From the NCBI GenBank assembly GCA_029948255.1, contig JALIZF010001422.1, positions 174,501 through 238,500 of the forward strand: a stretch of DNA of 64,000 nt. The letters are read 5' to 3'. Of the stretch, positions 10,951-21,740 are shown one piece after another. The translations under genes and the position numbers were made by a program. The DNA comes from Telmatactis stephensoni (lineage: Eukaryota; Cnidaria; Anthozoa; Actiniaria; Isophelliidae). How positions within the stretch are numbered: the stretch's first letter is position 1; the number at the start of each line of letters is the position of its first letter. The notes beneath the pieces were generated by a model. The model made no database searches and was not told where the DNA came from. It was given only the letters and a program-made list of their open reading frames with translations.

Positions 10951-11197
10951 GTCCTTTATTTAAGTAACAATCCTATTACACTCGACAGCTTTGAAAATAA
11001 CATCAGCAAAGCTATTTTGCATGCTGTAACATCAATCTATAAGTCAACAAAGTTCCATAAAACGATATCTTTCTTAGTTTCTTTCATAAAACAGCACATC
11101 GCTGTGATGAGTTGCATTCCATAATGTTTGTGTTCAATTCTTGATACTTCTGACTCGAAGTCCCCCTCTAATGATTCGCTTCAACGCTATAATGTGT

Positions 11198-11503
11198 TTA
11201 ACCTCTCTTTCTGATTTTTCTTGTACGCTTCGGTACACGTTGTGGTTTCTTTTTCTGGACTTTGTGTAACTTTTTGGGAAACGATGGCTTGTATATGACA
11301 TGTTCACCGTATTTTTGAGCCATCGCTTGATCGTGAGAGTTGAGATACACGACGACTTTCACTCGAGGTTGCAGTTTAGCCTCTTGGAGATACTTTCTTC
11401 GTTCCATGTGATCCAAACCATGTACGTCGGCAAGATGGTTGGACAGTTTGACCAAGTATTTGGCACCACAAATAGTGCAATCACGACAGATTCGATTCAC
11501 CAT
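11198..11503 (-). CDS. Small basic zinc-finger protein, left TIR copy
   Basis: Encodes the same 101-residue protein as 18666-18971. The frame is open further upstream, but the first ATG is at 11503 in a good context (A at -3, G at +4). A TATA box at 11564-11558 lies within the upward extension, so the shorter start is preferred. Residues 9-28 form a Cys-x2-Cys-x10-His-x4-His finger; residues 75-101 are almost wholly Lys/Arg/Gln/Pro. Such a protein could coat DNA or bind the element ends. An AATAAA on the minus strand at 10960-10955 ends the transcript. It faces away from the polymerase gene. No family name is known to me. Confidence 0.75.
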   Translation of the reverse strand: MVNRICRDCTICGAKYLVKLSNHLADVHGLDHMERRKYLQEAKLQPRVKVVVYLNSHDQAMAQKYGEHVIYKPSFPKKLHKVQKKKPQRVPKRTRKIRKRG

Positions 11504-11557
11504 GTTGACTCTTCGACGTTCAGACACCCAATGAACAAATTTCACCGGAGTGCTGCG

Positions 11558-11564
11558 TTTTATA
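11558..11564 (-). promoter_or_regulatory. TATA box of the left TIR gene
   Basis: TATAAAA on the minus strand inside the TIR, 55 bp before the ATG, with an initiator-like TTCATTG about 32 bp downstream. Because it is inside the TIR, each gene copy carries its own core promoter. Confidence 0.7.
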
Positions 11565-11643
11565 GAACTCAAAACATCAGGAAAAGAAGGACAAAATCAG
11601 GAAAAGCAGGACAAAGACAGGACGAGCAGGACAAAGGGCCACA

Positions 11644-11945
11644 GGGCCACATTTTTCCTCGATCCAGCTTCGCGAGGAACCTACTCTCTCGAGAGTATAT
11701 AGTGAATGCAATCATGCATATCACTCTACTCTTTCGATTTGTGGTATGAACGTGTGGTATGGCATGGGGTACGAACATGCCTCAGCATGCCAAAATGACG
11801 TCATAAAGTTATTTATAACAGCCAATAAGCGTCTAAGTTATATTGCACCAGAACAAGTATAAATAAGCGGTGTTCGGGACATTTTCATCAGTCTAAAGAA
11901 GACGTCGAAGAGTGTGGATCAAGAAAGGAACCTCAAGGCAAAACG
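11644..11945 (+). promoter_or_regulatory. Promoter of the zinc-finger/polymerase gene
   Basis: In order: TGACGTCA at 11796-11803, CCAAT at 11822-11826, TATAAATA at 11858-11865, and a TCAGTC initiator at 11888-11893 whose A is 32 bp from the TATA start. The ATG follows at 11946. The CRE plus CCAAT pair is the same pair that makes up the terminal 34-bp arrays, which suggests a common activator. Confidence 0.7.
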
Positions 11946-13309
11946 ATGAGCTTTACCTGTGACATATGCAGCAAGTCATTTGCTCACGAAACGAATCTCG
12001 TAAGGCACAAGAAATCAAAACACAGCGGACGATTGTTCAAGTGTGAAAAGTGTGGAGCATCATTTAACCGAAAAGATGCTTTAAAACGTCACGAGAAAAC
12101 ACATGCTCAACAAAAAACACACCAATGTGAACACTGTAATCGGAAGTTTTACCGTAGAGACAAGTTGTTGGAGCACCAAAACGTCTGTAAATACGAAAAA
12201 CTATATGAAAAACAAGACAAGAAAAGAAAATTGTCTGAACAAGAAAATGAACAAGAGGGAGGTGGTGAACCTCCAAAAAAGCGTGAAAGAACAGAGGATC
12301 AACCAAACAGTGAAAGCGACGACCCATGTGGTGTCTCGTCAGCCTTGAAAGGAACTTTGAAAACCTACAAGTTCCACCCACGTATTAAAGAAAAATATGA
12401 CCTCCGATTGACTTTACAAGGGAAAAAGAAAACAGTCCTCAAGCGACTCGAAAAAGAACTTGCGTCCAAAAAAGGCATCAAGTGGTTTGTCAACGTTCAA
12501 GTCAAGTTTATCAAACCCAAAGCAGACGGTACAGACACGGTCTCAGAACCTCATTTCAGAAGTTTATGTATGGCCTCAGTGAATATTGATGAATTAGAAG
12601 AACAGTTCAACGAAGCGAGTCAAAAGATTTTAGGTGCTTTCGCGACCTATCAGAGAGAAGGCAGCGGTTGGTTGTTTGATCAGGTAAGATATAAGAAATT
12701 AAATTTTTCAATAGACATTAGCTAGACAATAGACAACGTAACAGAATATATTCTTCTGGGGGCCACTAGCTTATTGGTATCACAACAACTGTTCTGCCTC
12801 ACCCTCTTAAAGTAAAGTTTATTGTGATTTGTTTACATTGAATTTTTTTATCGAAGGATTGGCATTGTTTAAGTTGAGTTGAAAAAACAAAATGTGTTAG
12901 ATGAAAATAATGAAGTTTTGACAGTTTGTAGAGTTTGATGTAGATCATAAATTGTTTAGATGAACTAAGTTGCCATTAAATGTGAAAAACCATGACTAGT
13001 TCAAGTTGATAAATATACATAAATTGTTGCCAGCCTATTGATTAATTATTACAATTAAACTAGAATACATATCGACTTTAGTCAGAATACAAATGAGATG
13101 CATTACCGAATGTTTCCTACGTCTGTCTGCCAGTCTGTCTATCGCATTCATCCATAACTTCCGCATCTTCTTTCTTTCTTTCTGTCTGTCTGTCTATCTG
13201 TCTGTCTGTCTGTCTGTCTTTCTTTCTATCTATCTATAAAGGTGTATCCCTCCTTTCTTTTTTTTTTTCTTTTTTTTTTTCTTCCTTCCTTCCTTCCTTC
13301 CTTTCTTTT

Positions 13310-13345
<36 letters not shown>

Positions 13346-16300
13346 TCCTTGCTTTCTTTCTTCCATTCTTTCTTTCTTTCTTTCTCTCTTCCTTCCTTCC
13401 TTTGTTTCATTTCAAAGATGTTTTATATTTTTATCTTAGTATATGTATATAGTTAGAATTGTCATATATTTATAATATTGTTTTAGTTGTATTCACATTA
13501 GTGACATTTCATACTTATTCATTTATATATTAATTTTGTTACTTATATTATTTTATAAGCGCATTTGAAAATTTCTGACTGATTGATATTTGAGCTTTAT
13601 AAATAAAATTATTATTATTACTCCCTCGTTGATTCAATCATTTTTTTTTTTTGAAATGCATCTTATTAAAATATGATTGTTCTTATCATCAGGTGCACCA
13701 CCTCGATCTGAATGTGGCTCAGTACACTCCCATCAAAGGCTCCAGCTACCTTCCTCTGCCCAAACAGTTACAGAATAAGAAAGCCATCGTGAACATCAAA
13801 AACAACGACAACAAGTGTTTCATGTGGAGTGTTTTGGCGGCGTTACACCCAGTTCAGCTTCGGTGTAAACCCGAACGTATACATCATTATCAACTTCATG
13901 TCGACGAACTGAACTTTGAGGGTATTGAGTTTCCGGTGGCTGTCAGCAAAATTTCAAAGTTTGAAAAGCAAAACCAAATTGCAGTGAACGTCTTTGGATT
14001 TGAAGAACGACGACTCTTTCCTGTGTACATCACTAAAGAACGGTACGCCGTGCATGTGAATCTGCTCTTGTACAGCGTGGGGGAGCAGCGTCATTACTGC
14101 CTCATCAAAGATTTGAACAGGCTTCTCTACAATCAATCGAAACACAAAGGAAAGATGTATTACTGTCCCCACTGTCTGCATGGGTTTGTGCGTCAAGACC
14201 TTTTAGACGACCATCAACCCCGATGTAGTCAACATGGCGCGCAGAGAATAGAGCTCCCCAATGAAGACAACATGTTCCTCCAGTACAAGGACTTTCACAA
14301 GCAGTTACGGGTACCTTTCGTCATCTATGCAGACTTTGAAAGTCTGACCACCAAGATTGAGTCAGCGTCTCCTGACCCCGGCAAGTCCTCAACAGAAAAG
14401 TACCAACACCACCAGGCGTGTGGTTTTTCATACGTAGTGGTCTCGGAACGGCCGGACTATTGCCGGGCACCAGTCGTCTACCGGGGAGAACATGCTGTAG
14501 ATAAGTTTTTGGAATCGCTGTTACTGGAAGAGAAGCGCATCGAAACTCTGTTACAAGATATTGTCCCCATGCAACTGACTCCTGCAGAAGAAGAACAGTT
14601 TCAACATGCAACGCATTGTCACATCTGTAAAGAGGAGCTGGGAGTAGACAAAGTGCGCGACCATTGTCACATCACGGGTCGCTTCAGAGGTGCTGCTCAC
14701 AATGTGTGCAACCTGAACTTTCAGTTTACTGGGCGTATCCCCGTCATTCTTCATAATTTAAGGGGTTACGACTCACACCTCATCATGCAAGGTCTGGGAA
14801 AGATAAAGAACAAACCCATCAACTGTATACCCAACAACATGGAGAAGTATATCTCCTTTTCAGTTGGCAACCTGGACTTTATTGACTCATTGCAGTTCAT
14901 GAATGCGTCCCTGGAGAGACTGGTAACCAATCTGGCGAAGGAAGGAGACTCTAAATTCCACCATATGAAAAAATACATCGAGGCGAGCAAAGTACCCTTG
15001 TTGTTGAGAAAGGGCGTGTACCCCTACGACTTTATGGACAGTGTTGAAAAATTTCAAGAAACCTGTCTACCTCTTAAAGAAGCATTCTACAGTAAACTGA
15101 GAGACGAACACATCAGCGAGGAGGATTACCAACATGCACAGCAAGTTTTTCAGACCTTTGAATGTCAACACCTGGGGGACTATCACGATTTGTATCTCCT
15201 ATCGGACGTGTTGCTGCTAGCCGATGTCTTTGAAAACTTTCGCTGCATCTGTCTCAATTACTATGAACTGGACCCCGCTCATTTCTACACGGCACCTGGG
15301 TTAGCATGGGCAGCCTGTCTCAAAATGACACAAGTTGAATTGGAGTTGCTAACCAACCCAGACATGTATTTGTTCGTGGAAGAAGGAATCCGCGGTGGAA
15401 CAAGCATGATCACCCATCGATATGCCAAGGCGAACAATCCTTTCGTGCCAGACTACGACCCATCAAAGGACAACAACTACATTATGTATTTGGATGCCAA
15501 TAACTTGTACGGTTGGGCCATGTCACAGCCCCTCCCCACTCATGCCTTTGGCTGGCTGACCCCTGGGGAAGTGGAAGAACTAGAGGAGAATCTCATGACG
15601 CTCCCTGATGATGGAGAGGAGGGTTATATTTTAGAGGTGGATCTTGAGTACCCCCAAGAACTTCACGGCGAACACTCGGATTATCCCTTGGCCCCAGAGA
15701 AGATGAAAATCACCCCACACATGATCTCTCCCTACTGTCAGGATCTGAATGAGGAACTGGGTGGGGCTCCAGTCCCCAAACTGGTCCCTAACCTCAACAA
15801 CAAAACCCACTACATCGTCCATTATCGTAATTTAAAGTTGTACTTGGAGCTGGGTATGAGACTGACTAAAGTGCATCGTGTGTTGGCATTTGCGCAAAGT
15901 CCTTGGTTGAAAAAGTACATTGATTTCAACACCAACAAAAGAAAGCAAGCAACGAACGACTTCGAGAAAGATTTTTTCAAACTCATGAACAATGCGGTGT
16001 TCGGCAAGACCATGGAGAATTTACGGAAACGGGTCAACGTCAGGTTGGTGACCAACCCAACCAAACTGACCAAACTGACAGCATCACCTGCGTTTGATGC
16101 TTTCCGTATATTCTCTGAAGACTTGGCAGCAGTGAACATGAAAAAGACGAAACTGTACCTCAACCGTCCCATCTACGTGGGGTTTTGTATTTTAGACCTG
16201 TCGAAAGTACTCATGTACGACTTTCACTATAACTATATGGTCCCCAAGTATGGATCTCAGTGTACATTGCTGTTTACCGACACCGATTCCCTCTGCTACG

Positions 16301-16758
16301 ATGTGAAGACGGGTGACATCTACCGTGATTTCTACCATGACCTCGACTTATTTGATACGTCTGAATACCCTGAAGATCACTTTTTGTATAGTAGTCGTAA
16401 TAAAAAAGTAATTGGAAAGATGAAGGATGAGACCCATGGGGTGCCTATACAAGAGTTTGTGGGTCTGCGACCGAAAATGTACTCCATTTCGTTCACCGAA
16501 GACAATAAAGTGGTCGAAAAGAAAACAGCCAAGGGAGTGTCCAAGATTGTGACCAAAAGAATGATCAGACATCAGGATTACAAGTCGTGTCTGTTGGAGA
16601 AACGAGCCCAGATGGCGCGAATGAACCAGATACGCAGCGAGAATCACCAGTTGTATACAGTGACTTTAAACAAAACTAGTTTGTCACCTTATGATGACAA
16701 ACGTTATATTTTAGAAGATGGCATAACAACATTAGCATATGGACATTACAAGATTTAA
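11946..16758 (+). CDS. C2H2 zinc-finger / family B DNA polymerase, two exons
   Basis: Exons 11946-12683 and 13693-16758, joined in phase 0 across a GTAAGA...CAG intron; 1267 residues. Order: three C2H2-type fingers (about 5-80, the third ending His-x4-Cys), a charged linker with a Pro-Pro-Lys-Lys-Arg basic patch, an uncharacterised region, then the polymerase. Exonuclease: Asp460-Phe-Glu462 (Exo I), Asn601...Asp606 (Exo II), Tyr747-x3-Asp751 (Exo III). Polymerase: motif A with Asp847 and Tyr852, motif B Lys1009 to Gly1017, motif C Asp1109-Thr-Asp1111, and Lys-Met-Lys at 1155. All catalytic residues are present. An endonuclease VII-like zinc site (Cys555, Cys558, Asp569-His-Cys-His, Cys585-Asn) lies between Exo I and Exo II. 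The organisation fits protein-primed copying of the linear element. AATAAA lies at 16885. Confidence 0.9.
12684..13692 (+). other. Intron of the polymerase gene with (CTTT)n microsatellite
   Basis: Starts GTAAGAT and ends TTATCATCAG. Positions about 13164-13410 are a CTTT/CTTC/CTGT microsatellite, which also yields the apparent Phe/Leu/Ser frame at 13242. Translation across this segment from either exon loses the conserved sequence, which supports removal of the intron. Confidence 0.85.
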
Positions 16759-16890
16759 GGTTAAATGATTAAAAAACGACATAATCAATTTGTATATATT
16801 TTAGAATGTCACTTAATAATTTTTTTCGTATTTTACAAATATGTTTTTATTGTTACCCTTGTAAATAAGCGTTGGATGAAAATCAATAAA

Positions 16891-17927
16891 CGATTATCTA
16901 GAATCATCTCTCTAGTCTGAGTTACCCCTGGTTCCATGTTCTAGCCCTTCCTTAAAAACATGAAAGTGGCCCTTCTTTGGGTTTTAAAACAAAAACTGGC
17001 CCTCGTGGCCTTCCCTTGGGGTTTAAAACAGGGTGACCCTTCTTTTGGTTTTAAGAATATGAAAAATGGTTTTAAGATTAGTTTTTATTTTTTCAAAATG
17101 TTTACAAGAATAAATTTCTGTGAGTGAATTTCCTACGAGTAATTTTTGCATCAGTAACTTTTTTTGTGAGTAAAACTTTTAATTTTAAGTCTTTTCAAAA
17201 TATTTGGATGAGTAAATTTTGTGAGTAAATTTTCTAAATTTTTTTTAACGAAAAAAAAAATGGGAGTAAACGTTTTTGAATGAAAAACATTTCGAAGAGA
17301 ACTTTTTGAGCAAACAAAATTTACGATGAAATTTTTAACAAAAAAAAAAGTTTTGATATGAAATTTTTAGAAAAGAAATTTTAAGGGTTACGTTTTGGAA
17401 TGAAAAATTATGGAAGCTTTTTGAATTTTTTTTACAAAAACATTAATCAGAGTGATTATATTTAAACGTTAAAAAAAGTAATAAAGTGTAGCTATGTGTG
17501 AGATTTTTGAAACCTTACAAGTTTTTTTTTTTTTTTGATTGTTATTTTTTAAAAGGGTTGATTTTTATCAGTGAAAAAAAAATGGATGTGAGATTTTTTG
17601 TGGGAGAAGAAGATCAATTGGAATGAAAACAAGAAGACAAGTCAGTTTTAAACATAGTTATTTCGGCTCATTTTTAAACTTAGTTATCTCGATCATGAAA
17701 AGCAAATTAACAAATTATCATCTGTGATATTTTAAGTGGGAGATTTTTAAAGGAAATGATTTTTTACGAAAAAAGGTGTTATAACAGTAAAAATGTTTCT
17801 TTCATTCATTCACTGGTTTTTACTAGACCTTGTAGACCTTTGTTTTGTAAATTAGTGAAAACGGTTGCTTGGGGTTTTGTTCTCTAGGCTAGAATTTTAA
17901 GAAAATATATTTCCCATTTCACTAATA
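16891..17927. other. AT-rich, gene-free interior of the element
   Basis: Poly-A/T-rich DNA with many imperfect repeats of the type GAGTAAATTTT and, at 16935-17065, three imperfect repeats of GGCCCTTCTTTGGGTTTTAAAA type. No coding potential is seen. Confidence 0.5.
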
Positions 17928-18075
17928 TGTTACCATGGTAATATTACGGCTCACTGACTGTGTTTACAGTTTAATAAATCTATTGTTTACTTAAGTGGAA
18001 GCAATTAAGCGATTGATAGAGTGTGAATATAATAAGGACTCGTGAAACGCGGCTTTTCATTGGGCAGAACATTTG
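17928..18075 (+). repeat. Internal direct repeat, copy 1
   Basis: About 145 bp repeated at 18362-18506 in the same orientation. Shared landmarks are TACCATGGT, the ATTGTTTACTTAAGTG block and the segment from TAATAAGGACTCG through TTTTCATTGG. Copy 2 ends 20 bp before the right TIR. Confidence 0.8.
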
Positions 18076-18361
18076 ATATGAAATACTCCTTGTTGTTTGA
18101 ATGTTTCGAGTTTCTTTCAAGATGTCTGATCCTTTATACTCATCATTTTCATTTATGTTTATAAACTTTTCGAAATTCACAGCCATTTCAAAAACAGATT
18201 TGAAATTGTTAATCAATTATCTTCGAGCATGCAGTTTTGAGTTTGAAATATATTGAGAAGTAGTGGGTTTTCAGCAATTTTTAAAACCATTTATGAAAAG
18301 ATATTACAAAGTGCGAAACCAGGTTATTATCGTCATGAGTTTTTACAATTGAGAAAGCAGA

Positions 18362-18506
18362 GTTACCATGGTGATAGGCACAGACGGTGCTTAAAGTTTA
18401 ATACATCTGTTGTTTACTTAAGTGAAAGCAATTAAGCGATTCATAGAGTGCGAATATATAATAAGGACTCGTGAAACGCGGCTTTTCATTGGTCAGAACA
18501 TTTTGA
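18362..18506 (+). repeat. Internal direct repeat, copy 2 (next to the right TIR)
   Basis: Diverged copy of 17928-18075 with an ATATATAATAAGG stretch and an ATTGGTCAG (reversed CCAAT). It lies immediately upstream of the right TIR gene and may add upstream promoter elements that the left gene copy lacks. Confidence 0.75.
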
Positions 18507-18604
18507 ATTAATCATCTTGTGTGGTTGTGGCCCTTTGTCCTGCTCGTCCTGTCTTTGTCCTGCTTTTCCTGATTTTGTCCTTCTTTTCCTGATGTTTTGA
18601 GTTC

Positions 18605-18611
18605 TATAAAA
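18605..18611 (+). promoter_or_regulatory. TATA box of the right TIR gene
   Basis: TATAAAA with a TTCATTG initiator whose A is 32 bp downstream, the same spacing as in the polymerase promoter. Just upstream (18536-18597) is a run of TCCTG-type repeats. Confidence 0.72.
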
Positions 18612-18665
18612 CGCAGCACTCCGGTGAAATTTGTTCATTGGGTGTCTGAACGTCGAAGAGTCAAC

Positions 18666-18971
18666 ATGGTGAATCGAATCTGTCGTGATTGCACTATTTG
18701 TGGTGCCAAATACTTGGTCAAACTGTCCAACCATCTTGCCGACGTACATGGTTTGGATCACATGGAACGAAGAAAGTATCTCCAAGAGGCTAAACTGCAA
18801 CCTCGAGTGAAAGTCGTCGTGTATCTCAACTCTCACGATCAAGCGATGGCTCAAAAATACGGTGAACATGTCATATACAAGCCATCGTTTCCCAAAAAGT
18901 TACACAAAGTCCAGAAAAAGAAACCACAACGTGTACCGAAGCGTACAAGAAAAATCAGAAAGAGAGGTTAA
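18666..18971 (+). CDS. Small basic zinc-finger protein, right TIR copy
   Basis: 101 residues, identical to the left TIR copy. The frame can be read upstream to 18597, but that start would be a TTG overlapping the TATA box; ATG 18666 in an AACATGG context is preferred. Cys9-x2-Cys12-x10-His23-x4-His28 is the finger, Cys6 lies just before it, residues 47-54 are a beta-like Val/Tyr stretch, and the last 27 residues are strongly basic. AATAAA at 19209-19214 gives a short 3' UTR. Possible roles, all inferred: DNA packaging or coating, end recognition, or the terminal protein that primes the polymerase. Confidence 0.77.
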   Translation: MVNRICRDCTICGAKYLVKLSNHLADVHGLDHMERRKYLQEAKLQPRVKVVVYLNSHDQAMAQKYGEHVIYKPSFPKKLHKVQKKKPQRVPKRTRKIRKRG

Positions 18972-19219
18972 ACACATTATAGCGTTGAAGCGAATCATTA
19001 GAGGGGGACTTCGAGTCAGAAGTATCAAGAATTGAACACAAACATTATGGAATGCAACTCATCACAGCGATGTGCTGTTTTATGAAAGAAACTAAGAAAG
19101 ATATCGTTTTATGGAACTTTGTTGACTTATAGATTGATGTTACAGCATGCAAAATAGCTTTGCTGATGTTATTTTCAAAGCTGTCGAGTGTAATAGGATT
19201 GTTACTTAAATAAAGGACT

Positions 19220-21367
19220 TTGGAACTGGAATCTCTGGTTTTATGATCTTATGCCGCCAAAAGCTGCGACGGGGAAAACACTCATTGGCATTGGCATAAC
19301 ATTCTGTTGTCAGGATGAAACTATAAAAATGAAGCTACAAAAAGATCACACAAAGTTTGATTAACTTTATTCTGTTGACCTACGGGTGATTGCGTTCATC
19401 GCTCTTTTATGCAAATCAATGACCATCTTTTGTTTGGGGGGCATTGTATTATCGTAGTTGTTTTCATGAATAACATGTTTGAACATGTCTATATGGTCTG
19501 AAGAACTTTTAGAGAACTGAAAGAAGATGGGATTCTCAAAAATTCGAATAGTCTTATAACACCTTACCTATTACCTGGACGTTTGTCTACAATTTGTAAA
19601 TAGTTTGATCAAAGTGGTTATTGTGATTGAAGTAATTTTGGGATATAAGACATGAACTATCAAAAAATTCATTGTATAATAAGAGGTAAGGCCGTAAACT
19701 GCAAAAACACGCCTCACACAAAATCTTTTTTTTTTTTTTTTTTTTTTACTTTATGGTGTACCGGCTGTTATCAAAGTTTCGTGTAAATGTCTTTTGAGTA
19801 ACTTCTTAAAAGCAGTGTGAGAGAGAGAAAGAAGAAGAAGAAGAAGAAAAAAAAAACCCATGCATGATAACAACCATTGATGTTCTATCACTGATCATTT
19901 GCAAATATGCGAGCGCGAAGCTAGCTAGCTAGCCTCAGACATAGAATACAATTAGCTCAGAGTTTCAGAGAGTTCAACGGGTGGCATATTAGCCAGATTT
20001 GTTCTCCAACAATAGATACAAACATAAAAATACTCGTGTTGTGGAATCTCTCTAAAGTTCAAATGGACTAGAGTGTAGCATATAGTTTGTCAATGCAAGA
20101 GAGACACTCGGTAGGTGATTGAATCGGGCATAATAGCGTCATGCTCTGCTACCAACTATGTTAAGAAGTTGTTTTTTTTGTTTTTTGAGTCGTTGGACGA
20201 AAAGAAAAGTATAAAAGTATTTTTTTTTTTTTAGTATAAAAGTATTGTTTTCAAACCTGTATGTTGTTTTTGAATAAAATGATTTTGTATTAGAATACTC
20301 TGGCGTGGTCACTATACTATAAGTTGATCATTCTTTGTATGCTTTGGTTAGCATATAATAGTGGTCAGGTCTGAAAAGTTCAGCAAACTACTAGTCCTTG
20401 TAGAATCTTGATTATAGATTCAATCAATCAGAAATCCTATTCTATAAAACTGTAGAAATAACTGATCTGAATGCGAAGATACAATTAGTCGTTCTTATAG
20501 ATATAAGATACAACAAGAATCGATGAACCGTTTGATTTGAAGCTCATTAAGATAAATGAAAATCATTCCTCAAATAAATCTATGTCAGTTGTTGTAGAAG
20601 TATAACCGAGAAATAAAGACACTACATTCAACGGGTGATTTATTTATAACCAAAAATTGCTTCAACCGGTCAAACCAAATCCAAGATTAGAATAAAATGT
20701 ACTCTTAGAAGGATATAGTGACTGTTGTGAGAGAAAAGAATTAAACAAAGCCATGTTTATAATACATAACTCACGGGGGTCAGAATGCGCAGATACGCAC
20801 AAGTCTAAGTATCTTAATGATGATCAGATGATGTGTGTTTGCTTGAAAAGTACACTTGTAAACGAAGGAAAAAGAATTAAAAAATCTAAATTATAGGTAA
20901 GCTTTAGGTTAAGCACATGTGTGGAAATACCAATTTTGTCTGACAATGGACTAGAAGTTTATTAGCTTCCGATGAAACGTCGCTAGACCCAATACAAGGG
21001 TATAGAAAAATTTATTTCAATATCAAGAAACTATAGCTGCTTCAAAGGTTTGTTAAAAGAAAGAATAGGATTCGTGGAACTTTGAAACGCAATCAATTTT
21101 CTTGACCTTACTCAATCCTCAAAACAAAAAGGGATAGAATTTTGGTTTCGAGAAAGAGAAATGAAGATAGATAAACAGAACTTCAGAAAATTACAACGAA
21201 GGACAGAGTTCTAAAAACAGAGATGTAAATTCCATGTTTGACTGGTGTCACATCGTTATGCTTATACCGGTGTATTTCCGAACTGACAGCGGGGTTAGCT
21301 ATTCCGGCTAAAATTCAGCACGAGCTGGTTCTAAAAATAAATATGACGTGTTCGGAGGGTCCTTGGG
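19220..21367. other. Non-coding interior of the right TIR
   Basis: Mirror of 8804-10950; no open frame of 60 codons. Confidence 0.6.
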
Positions 21368-21625
21368 TTCTGAGCGGCACTTACAAATGTGGTGTACTTG
21401 CTTCTGATTGACTCTTACGAATGTGACGTACTTATTTCTGATTGGCTCTTACGGATGAGACGTACTTGTTTCTGATTGGTTCTTACGAATGTGACGTACT
21501 TATTTCTGATTGGCTCTTACGGATGAGACGTACTTGTTTCTGATTGGTTCTTACGAATGTGACGTACTTGTTTCTGATTGGTTCTTAAAGATATGAAGTA
21601 TTCGTTTCTGATTGGTTCTTACGGA
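21368..21625 (-). promoter_or_regulatory. Terminal array of eight 34-bp units, right end
   Basis: Inverted copy of the array at 8546-8803, seen here as TCTGATTGG and TGACGTACT repeated every 34 bp. Confidence 0.8.
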
Positions 21626-21734
21626 TATGACGTCACGTTGACGTCTTCACGGTAGTTCCCAGAATGCCCCCCTCGCGTGGATCCACAATCCACCCTGATC
21701 CACCCGTCTCAGAACCCCCATTCTGTATACTACT

Positions 21735-21740
21735 CACGGT
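21735..21740. repeat. 6-bp target site duplication (right), CACGGT
   Basis: Matches 8431-8436 exactly. Confidence 0.85.

Larger units (their letters stand above)
8437..11643 (+). repeat. Left terminal inverted repeat (3207 bp)
   Basis: Mirrors 18526-21734. Substitutions seen by eye: T at 9181 and T at 10060. Length differences are in the poly-A at 10425-10443 (19 against 22) and the poly-T near 10315 (11 against 10). From the outside in it holds a CRE/CCAAT repeat array, about 2.1 kb without detectable genes, and the small zinc-finger gene on the minus strand. Not every base was compared. Confidence 0.93.
8437..21734. mobile_element. 13.3-kb long-TIR element with family B DNA polymerase (Polinton-related)
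   Basis: The element begins AGTAGTATACAG and ends with its reverse complement, with inverted repeats of 3207 and 3209 bp, flanked by CACGGT. Gene content: a spliced zinc-finger/DNA polymerase B gene (11946-16758) and a small basic zinc-finger gene in each TIR (11198-11503 minus, 18666-18971 plus). The 6-bp duplication, the AGT...ACT ends and the protein-primed-type polymerase are Polinton/Maverick traits as I know them. However, no integrase, FtsK-type ATPase, cysteine protease or capsid reading frame is visible on either strand. It may be a non-autonomous derivative mobilised by an integrase encoded elsewhere, or a distinct group. Only two substitutions and two homopolymer length changes were seen between the TIRs, so insertion or TIR homogenisation is recent. 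Both genes are intact. Confidence 0.88.
18526..21734 (-). repeat. Right terminal inverted repeat (3209 bp)
   Basis: Inverted copy of 8437-11643. From the inside out: the small zinc-finger gene, a gene-free segment (19220-21367), the 34-bp array and the terminus CTGTATACTACT. Confidence 0.93.

Noticed and set aside
11300..11749. 149-codon frame opposite the left TIR gene
   Set aside because: Shadow of the zinc-finger gene; no motif of its own, and only part of it is inside the TIR.
13242..13439. Phe/Leu/Ser frame
   Set aside because: Produced by the CTTT microsatellite inside the polymerase intron.
18597..18665. Longer start for the right TIR gene (124 codons)
   Set aside because: It would start at TTG and overlap the TATA box; the ATG at 18666 has a better context.
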